The notes below the pieces were generated by a model. It searched no databases. It was not told the DNA's origin and saw only the letters and a program-made list of their open reading frames with translations. This document shows positions 56,670 through 64,000 of a stretch of 64,000 nt of DNA, piece by piece (the stretch's first letter is position 1; every line of letters starts with the position of its first letter). Source of the DNA: Papio anubis (taxonomy: Eukaryota; Chordata; Mammalia; Primates; Cercopithecidae); assembly GCF_008728515.1 (NCBI RefSeq), contig NC_044990.1:12669156-12733155 (forward strand), given 5' to 3'. The position numbers and the translations under genes are program-made.

Positions 56670-56905
56670 CTACTATTTATTAATGGCTTACTAAATCATG
56701 CTAAGTGCTTATGTGCATTATCCAATTGGATTCATAGGAACTTCATGATATAGGTAGTATTATTATTTGCCACATTTTTACCTGTGAGAAGGCTGAGGTT
56801 CAGAGAGGTTGAGTGACTTAGCCAAAGTCACACAGCATTAAGGAGTAGAAGCAAGCTGATTACGCAGCCCACTGTCTTAGCCATTATGCTGTATTGACTG
56901 TTTCT
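56670..56905 (-). repeat. MIR element, nearly full length, reverse
   Basis: CTAAGTGCTTATGTGCATTA, GAGGTTCAGAGAGGTTGAG, AAAGTCACACAGCATTAAG and TTAGCCATTATGCTGTATTG in order. Confidence 0.85.
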
Positions 56906-57229
56906 TATAGAGGGTCTACTCTTTGTCAGGCTCTGTGGTAGGCAATCCACAGGCATTCTTTCATTAAATGATCACAGTGCTCCTGTGGAGAAAATCTCAT
57001 TAACTGCATGCATTTTCTTTGTAAGAGCAGTGAGAAATGATAGGACCAAGGTATATTAAGGATAATTAGAGCTCACAAACATAAATAGGAAGAACCTGAC
57101 GCTTTGATATGGACGCTGTTTAAGGAATATGAATGCCATTCTACAGGCTATAGCTTTCCTCTGGCTTAGACTGTTTGTCATTATCTATAAAGCCAGCCAC
57201 TGCTTTGTTTGATTTTTTTTTTTATTCTG

Positions 57230-57545
57230 GCATTAATAAAAATGAAAAGTTTTTATTATGTTATTATATAATGTTTAATATATAAACAGTGTATTATAAT
57301 GGATTATAAACATTTTATAATAGATTATAATAAGTTTATATGTAATATATAATATATGGCACTTTGAATTTTTTAAATTCTGAGATTAAATAGAAAAGAA
57401 AAGGTTTTATTATATAATATAGTTTATATAATATATGAGTATGTTGTTATAATGGATTATAAACATTTCCTATAATGGATTATAGTAAGTTTATATTATA
57501 TATATTTATAAATATAGTTTATTACAATATTGTATAATATAGGCT
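57230..57545. repeat. AT-rich low-complexity region with ~152-bp duplication
   Basis: Nearly pure A/T. TATAATGGATTATAAACATTT appears near 57296 and again near 57448, with similar flanks, pointing to a tandem duplication. Confidence 0.8.
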
Positions 57546-57589
57546 ATTATTATAGCCTCTGCCCTCAAGAAATTCAGGTTTCTACTCGG

Positions 57590-57790
57590 GACTGTGAGAT
57601 CTTGTCAAGTTAGTAACTTCTCTGACTCTGAGCTTTCCATATCTACAGCTATACAATGAGTATAATTCCTGCCTGTAGGGCTGTTATGATTATTAGGGAC
57701 AATATATGCATCTGTAACAATGCCAAAAATATAAAAGACACTCAATAAGTAGTAACTGCAGTTATTTTTATTATTGTTCTGTATTATTAT
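57590..57790 (+). repeat. MIR fragment
   Basis: Forward MIR: ATCTTGTCAAGTTAGTAACTT, TACAATGAGTATAATTCC, GACACTCAATAAGTAG. Confidence 0.7.
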
Positions 57791-57799
57791 TGTTCTTGA

Positions 57800-59285
57800 T
57801 CCCACTAGAACTTTTTGATATCAAGGGACATGTCTTTACAGTGATTTTCAGATAACAAGCATACAAAAATATTTTTAAATAAAATAATTTGAGCGATGTC
57901 CAGTGGTTATACATCCTTTTCACTGACAGGACTAGTTAGGAGGGACCAATTACAGTTTCCACAAGAACCCATGAGATTTACGAGCTTTGGAAATGAGCTC
58001 TGGAAATGGATGTGAAGTGCGTGTACCTAAAAGGTCAGAGGAGGAGGGATGGTGAGGATTTGGTGATGGGCTGGAAATGGTGAGGGGTGGAAGAGGGAAC
58101 GAGTCAAGGATCACTGAACTTTCCAGCTTGAATGGTTGGGTCAGGAAAAATGTGACGAGGAGCAGGTATGGGGTAGAAAGGAATTTGAATAGTTCAGTTT
58201 GGGATGTGTTGAGTTTGAGGTGTGTGGTAGGCAGCTGGACACATGGGTCTGAAGAGATGGAATGTGGCGGATCTCAGAGGCTCTGAGAGTGGACACAGGC
58301 TATTCAGGGCTGTTGGCAGGTTCATTCAGAATAGATTTGCTGGAAGAAACTGACCAAGAAATTGTCTATCATTTGCATACCAGCTTCCATGAGCTTACCT
58401 GCTGTTTGGTTTCTTCTGTCATCTATCAAAACCTTTACTTTGTTTATTCATTTTTGGCCTTTCCTACTTTTGTCAATTCCATGTTGCATTTTAACATTGG
58501 CCTTTAAAGCTTCGAGAAAACCCTGTCAGTTCATAATGTGAAAATTTCAGGCAAGCATAAAAGGGGATGAGTGTGCGAATTTTCAGAAGGTTTAGAAGTG
58601 ATTTCTTAGCACTTACTAAACCATGATCTTTTGGTACATATGAGAACTCTAGGTTGTATTTTAGTATAGGTCCCTACAAATTTCTTCTCATCCCAAATAC
58701 GTTAGACCTAGTTTACTACTTTGATGCTAAATTCAGTGCTTTATTTTCTTATGTTTATTGTCTGCAGAAACACATTAAACCAAAAAAATGACACATGGGG
58801 TTAAAAACTCATAACATAAATCTCAGTGACTAAACACAATATAACAATTGTATTATTGCTATTATAAATGAAATTACTCCCTAATATAAATTATGAATTT
58901 CCTTTTCTAATGTTCTTAAAGATTATATCATTTCCTTGCCCATTTCCTTAAGCAAAATAGGCTAGCTAATTTTATCCTCAGTCATTTCCAGGCAAACAAC
59001 TGTACTACATTAGCAACTCCATGCTTGGATACTCAGCTCAAGGCCTGTTCTCTTCCTCTGCAAACCTTTCTTCCATTCACTGCCACAAAGTTTTACAAGG
59101 CCAATTTTGAAGCTTCAAAGTCTAGGGGAAAAAATAAAAACAAAAACTAAAACAAAAAACTTCCGAGACTTAAAGTATCACTAATACTTTTACAATCTAC
59201 TTCCCCACAGCTACCAAAATAAAAAAGAAATAAAAAATTAAATAACCAAATAAAAGTTACATCAATTATATTGACTTTTAGGAAA
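57800..59285. other. Intergenic DNA with one L2-type patch
   Basis: 58060-58290 resembles the tail of the L2-type dispersed repeat (GTTGAGTTTGAGGTGTGTG, TAGGCAGCTGGACACATGG). The rest is unassigned and AT-rich. Confidence 0.4.
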
Positions 59286-59290
59286 CCTCT

Positions 59291-59706
59291 CTATTAGATT
59301 CCTATTGTTGCTGGAACAAATTACCAACAAACTTAGCAGTTTAAATCTACATATTGCTTATCTTTTACAGTTCTGGAGTATAGAAGTCCACGCTGATTTT
59401 GAGCTAAAACCAAGGTGTTGGCAGGGTTCTGTTCCTTTCCAGCCATGGCTTGAGTCTTTTGCATATTGCGTCACTCTGACACTGACCTTTCTTTTCCCCT
59501 TCTCTTCCACTTTTAAGGAACCTTGTGATTATATTGGGACTGCCTAGATACTCCAGAACAGTCTTTCCCATTCAAGATCAATTGATTAGCAAACTTGATT
59601 CCGTCTGCTCCCTCAATTCCCCTTTATCGTGTAATACAAAACCCATTTATAGGTTCTGAGGATTAGGACATAGCATCTTTGGGGCATTGTTATTCTGTCT
59701 GACACA
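59291..59706 (-). mobile_element. MLT1-type MaLR LTR, reverse
   Basis: CTATTAGATTCCTATTGTTG, CCAAGGTGTTGGCAGGG, CACTTTTAAGGAACCTTGTG and AGCATCTTTGGGGCATTG in reverse MLT1 order; ends GACACA. Confidence 0.8.
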
Positions 59707-60289
59707 CTTCTTACCATATTAAACATATATTATGAGATATTAATAGTCATAAAATCTGATATGTTTATATAAAAGACAGCAGGATTCTAATACAGTCAAA
59801 TTTTATGTACTTGTGCTGAAAAGTAACCTAATAAATGTTAAGTGCAGCATTTTGGATGTAAGGTGCCCACTGAGGAGTGGAGTACTGAACTTAGGTGACA
59901 CTGTGGTGTGAGTGGGGCAGGAAAGGATCAGAAAAGACAAATTAGTGAGTCATTATGGGTTGCTCTAGGCAATGCTATTCCATATAACTTTCTGAGATGA
60001 TGAGGGTGTTCTGTATCTGCACCGTCCAATAAGGTAACCATTAGCTACATGCTGTTATTGTGCCTCTGATGTGTGGCTAGTGCAAACGGGGAACTGAATT
60101 TTTAATTTTATTTAATTTAAATCTCAACAACGGCGTGGTGCTAGTGGCTACTGTATTGGACAGCACAACTCTAAAATCAAGACCATGGTAGATCAACTCT
60201 GAATACCGCCTTACATTTTAATTCTCTGAATGGAAAGGTGTGTGTATAGGTGTGTGCATACAGATGTGAATACATTATAACATGTTAGT

Positions 60290-60584
60290 GGCTGGGTGCG
60301 GTGGCTCACACCTGTAATCCCAGCACTTTGAGAGGCAGGGGTGGGCAGATCACAAGGTCAGGAGTTTGAGACCAGCCTGGCCAATATAGTGAAACCCCAT
60401 CTCTACTAAAAATACAACAATTAGCTGGACGTGGTGGTGGGCACCTGTAGTCCCAGCTACTCGGGAGGCTGAGGCAGGAGAATTGCTTGAACCCTGGAGG
60501 CAGAGTTTGCAGCGAGCCGAGATCGTGCCGTTGGACTCCAGCCTGGGCGACAGAGCGAGACTCAGTCTGGGAAAAAAAAAGAAG
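60290..60584 (+). mobile_element. AluS-like element
   Basis: Full forward Alu with perfect 9-bp target duplication ATGTTAGTG (60282-60290 and 60585-60593; the last G is shared with the Alu start). Confidence 0.9.
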
Positions 60585-60824
60585 ATGTTAGTGATAATCA
60601 GAACTCTGTGGGTTAATATTTACTTTATAATATATGACAAGATGACAGTTTAAACAAAATTTAGTAAGCTGCTTCATCTTTATTATGGAAACTGATATTA
60701 ACATATTTTTAGATGAAATTTAATGGTCATTTTGGTTCATGCTTATCAACCAAAGGTACTCCCTCATTGGAAAATCGGGGCTAAATAAGAGTCAGTAACT
60801 GTTTCAGGTTCTTAGGGCATGAGA

Positions 60825-60960
60825 ACATTCATTCATTAGTTCAGCGAACATCATTGGCACTCTTAAGTCCATGGCATTGTTGTAGGCTCTGTGTGATGAG
60901 CAAAGATAAATAAAGCACAGTACCTACCCCCAAGATGCTTATACTGTGAGGAGGGATAGA
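60825..60960 (+). repeat. Ancient mammalian dispersed repeat fragment
   Basis: CATTCATTCATTAGTTCAGC, GGCATTGTTGTAGGCTCTG and CACAGTACCTACCCCCAAG. Confidence 0.45.
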
Positions 60961-60964
60961 GCTT

Positions 60965-61400
60965 CGTCTTCCTGTCCACCACATTCTTGCATCATTCTGG
61001 CTCACCTGAATGTCCCAATGGACCACTCACTTGACTCTTAGGCCTCGCAATTCCTTGACCATCTCATACTCAGACCTTTACTTTCAGTAGGATCCGTCCA
61101 CTCATCTCCTCTCTGGGGCTATTTCGAGGGTCTATCATCATCAGGAGTCACTCCATCTTCAAATCAGGCATCCTGTTCACAACCTACACCCTCTCCTTCC
61201 CTCTGTCCCTGTTCTTGTCCCCCTCGTGGCTGCAGTTCTCTCAGCCCCGTGCTTTCCTCTGCCCATCAGGCTTTGATGGTTTGTACTTTCTTTCCTTGCT
61301 TTTGTTTACCTCCTGACCTTGAACATGTTCTTCTATCTACTTAAATGACCTTCAGCTGTCACTTGAATGTTTATCTGCTCAAGCTAAACACATGGCTAAT
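60965..61400. other. Pyrimidine-rich unassigned segment
   Basis: C/T-rich and possibly an L2 fragment, but too diverged to call. Confidence 0.3.
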
Positions 61401-61404
61401 AGGA

Positions 61405-61560
61405 GCATTGTGGTATAAAGAGCCCTGAATTTGGACTCAGAAGTCCTGGAGTTCAAATCTCAGTTTGGCCTTTTACTGGCTTGAGGGTTTTAAAAAATAA
61501 GTGTAAATTATTTAACGTATTTGAATATTAGCTAACTTCTCTGCAAATTGGGGGGAATTT
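61405..61560 (+). repeat. MIR fragment
   Basis: Forward MIR: TGGTATAAAGAGCCCTGAAT, TTGGACTCAGAAGTCCTGG, TTCAAATCTCAGTTTGG. Confidence 0.75.
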
Positions 61561-61872
61561 TTTGTTTTGTTTTCATTTTTTAATTTTGAAATAATTTTAG
61601 ACTCCCAAAAAGTTGTGAAAGTAGAACAGATAATTTCTTTATATCCTTTTTTCAGCTTCCCCTGATGTTAGCATCTTTTTAAAACATAATGCATTATCAA
61701 AACCTGAAAACTGGCATGGGTATAATATAATGCTATGAACTAAAGTATACACCTAATTCCAATTTCACTTATTTTTTATATGCATACATGTTTGGGAGGG
61801 GCATATATAGTTGTGTAAAACTTTATCACACGTGTAGATTCATGTAACTTCCACCATAGTCAGGACGCATAA

Positions 61873-62237
61873 CTGCTATAGACTGAATGTTTGTGTCCCC
61901 CCAAACCCACCAAATGCATCTGTTGAAATCCTAATCTCCAGTGTGATGGTGTTTGAAGGTGAGGCCTTTGGGATGTGATTAGATTATGAGGGTGGAGCCC
62001 TCATGATGGGATTAGTGCCCTTATAAGAAGAGACAGAAAAGGGTTTGCTTCCTCTCTCTCTCTCTCTGTCTCTAAGCCTGCCATGTGAGGGTACAAAGAG
62101 GAAGCAGGACCTCACCCAACAGTGGACCTGCTGGCTCCTAGATCTCGAACTTCCCAGCCTCCAGAAATGTGAGAAGTAAATGTTTGTGGTATAAGCCACC
62201 CACTCTTTTGTGTTTTTGTCAAAGCAGCCCTAAGACA
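61873..62237 (+). mobile_element. MaLR-type LTR (MST-like), forward
   Basis: TGCTATAGACTGAATGTTTG, TTGGGATGTGATTAGATTATG, AAGCCTGCCATGTGAGG, AGCCTCCAGAAATGTGAG; ends CCTAAGACAG. It contains a (CT)n stretch at about 62051-62073. Confidence 0.8.
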
Positions 62238-62279
62238 GCAACTGTTCCACCACCACAAAGAAACTCCATAAAACTTCTT

Positions 62280-62680
62280 TTATATTCATACTTTCTTCCC
62301 AATCCTGACCTTGAGTGACCACTAATCTCTCATCATTCTAATTGTGTCATTTTTGAGAATGTTTTATAAGTGGGATCATACAGGGTGTATTTTGATTTGC
62401 TTTTTTCACTTACCACATTGCCCTTGAGATCCATCCAAGCTGGTGTTTGTATCCATTTTTTTTCCTTTCGGTTGCTGAGTAGCACCCCATTGCATGGATG
62501 TTCCCGTTTGTTTACGCATTCATGTACTCAAGGACATGTGAGTTACTTCTAACTTTTGTCAACTACATAAAAAGCTGCTGTGAATGTTTGTGCACAGGTT
62601 TATGGGCAAATGTAACTTTTCGTTTCTCTAAAATAAATGCCCAGGCATGGAATCGATGGGTCATGTGTGGTATAATGGAA
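62280..62680 (-). mobile_element. L1M-type LINE fragment, reverse
   Basis: TATAAGTGGGATCATACAGG, GAGATCCATCCAAGCTGG, TACATAAAAAGCTGCTGTG and GCATGGAATCGATGGGTCAT match reverse old-L1 order. Confidence 0.75.
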
Positions 62681-63241
62681 GTAACTGATTAACAACCAAC
62701 TATATACCTTAAAATGACCATGCAAAAATATTGGAACTCTGTGAAATCAGATTAATTATATTTTGTAGCAGTCCAATCCAGGAGAGAATATGGACATAGA
62801 AAATGAAAGAAACTTGAAAATGAGTGTTTAAAATTGCATAATTTTTTGTTTGTTTTTCCCACATAATTGAAATAATGAAATATTTCTCACCTTTCCTTTA
62901 AAGGTTATTAAAATGCTACATCAAGGGCAACATGACAGACCCTTGAGGTGATGGAACTGTTTTGTATCTTAACTGTGGTGATAGCTATATTAATCTATAT
63001 ATAACTAAAATTCCATACACACACACAAACACACACTTAAAACAATTGGGGGAATCTGAATGAGGCTAAAGGATCATATCACTATCAATATCCTGGTTGT
63101 GACATTGTGCTATAGTCATGTGACATATTACCATTAGGAGAAACTAGGTAAAGGGTACGTGGATCTCTGTATTATTTTTTAACAGTGGAATGAGAAGTTA
63201 CCATTATTTCAAAAATAAAAAGTTATGTTTAAAAAAGCCAC

Positions 63242-63450
63242 ATGGATACGTATGAGAGAACAATACACACTTGGACCTTTCAGAGCGTGGAGGGTGGGAG
63301 GAGAGAGAAGATCAGGAAAACAACACTAATGGGTACTAAGCTTAATATCTGGGTGATGAAATAATATGTGCAACGAATCCACGTGACAGAAGTTTACCTA
63401 TGTAACAAACCTGCACTTGTACCCCTGAATTTAAAATAAAAGTAAAAAAA
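63242..63450 (+). mobile_element. 5'-truncated L1 3' end
   Basis: About 209 bp of L1 3' UTR (GGAGGGTGGGAGGAGAG, GTTTACCTATGTAACAAACC, AAAATAAAAGTAAAAA) with the target duplication AAAAAAGCCAC at 63231-63241 and 63451-63461. Resembles L1PB/L1MA. Confidence 0.88.
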
Positions 63451-63461
63451 AAAAAAGCCAC

Positions 63462-64000
63462 CTCCACCATTTGCTTTATTTCTGGGGTTTTTCACCAATG
63501 TGTAGCCTTTGAATAATCTCTGAATATTCAGAGTGCATATGGCACAGTCAAAAAGCTCAACTGCCTATCCTGAAACATCGTTTGTTGAGCAACTACACAA
63601 ATGGATAATTTGCATGATCAAAATGTACTGAACCACCTATAACTCAGAAACATGACATTCCACCCTTTGTTCATCTCATTCTTTTCAAGGATACACGATA
63701 GCATCTTAGGCAAAGTCTATTCTCGACCTCTCCCATTCTTGAGATGCATACTACCGAGTTCTACTTGATTGGGTTCTGTGCTGACGAAAGTGTGCTTGCT
63801 TTGGAGAAATTTTATTTTCACTTGTCTAATAGCTAATTCTTCAAGTTGGGAAATGAGGTCAGGTAAACATTTAGCCACAGTCCTGAATTATAGCTATAGA
63901 TAGTGGGAGCTGTTTAGAATCTAGCCTGATTTAGAAGAGCAGTCTTTGAAAGCCCCAGAATGAAGTGACCCAGTTATTCTCATTTCTACTATGTCTTCAA
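63462..64000. other. Unassigned intergenic DNA
   Basis: No gene or repeat recognised up to the window end. Confidence 0.5.

Noticed and set aside
1..64000. A novel multi-gene defence, mobile or metabolic system
   Set aside because: The window is ordinary primate DNA with one known gene and transposon remnants. There are no linked novel coding regions to support such a claim.

Overview
The window is primate nuclear DNA: interrupted exons with GT-AG introns, an AT-rich background, and dense Alu, L1, MIR, MaLR and DNA-transposon remnants. The gene content is the 3' part of RFC3, the 38 kDa subunit of the replication factor C clamp loader. I infer an Old World monkey (macaque or baboon type) rather than a human. 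The youngest Alu (24770-25067, perfect 16-bp target-site duplication) carries changes typical of the cercopithecid AluYRa lineage. This is an inference from diagnostic bases and no database was searched.

Bases 1-15406 hold RFC3 on the + strand. The last 61 bases of intron 1 are followed by exons 2-9: 62-199, 3130-3197, 4973-5070, 9044-9225, 9916-10052, 10461-10559, 14262-14331 and 15215-15406. All boundaries are GT/AG, reading phases join exactly, and the exons encode 327 codons plus a stop. With the 29 residues expected from the missing exon 1 this gives 356 residues, the known size of the protein. Exon 8 can also be read into intron 8 for 12 codons and a stop, giving a 305-residue product with a different C-terminus. 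The introns carry Alu, MIR, MER1B and L1M fragments. A pair of inverted repeats of about 250 bp flanks exon 4.

Bases 15407 to about 16230 are the 3' untranslated region. After it lie roughly 47 kb with no gene I can support. Approximate layout: antisense old L1M copies (16.2-21.2 kb), one interrupted by a Tigger2-type transposon that itself contains a MER1B; a Tigger-like fragment with an AluJ (21.2-21.8 kb); an antisense L1M/HAL1-type element with an ORF1 remnant, interrupted by two Alus (23.8-27 kb); an L2 fragment (27.4-28.3 kb); an Alu and a short Tigger2/MER2 (29-31.3 kb); a region with a 165-bp tandem duplication that may be old retroviral sequence (31.9-34.7 kb); and a twin-primed, inverted L1 (35.1-36.2 kb).

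The distal part holds MaLR LTRs (39.5, 43.6, 50.8, 59.3 and 61.9 kb), several Alus, a decayed ERVL-type remnant with a dUTPase-like segment (46.8-47.5 kb), a solitary ERV1-type LTR (48.0-48.5 kb), a perfect 2x51-bp tandem duplication (51.5 kb), AT-rich DNA (57.2-57.5 kb) and a truncated L1 3' end (63.2-63.45 kb).

I found no operon, CRISPR array, defence locus or other novel multi-gene system. The observations most worth testing are the inverted repeats around exon 4, the alternative RFC3 3' end, the recent tandem duplications and the layered transposon insertions.
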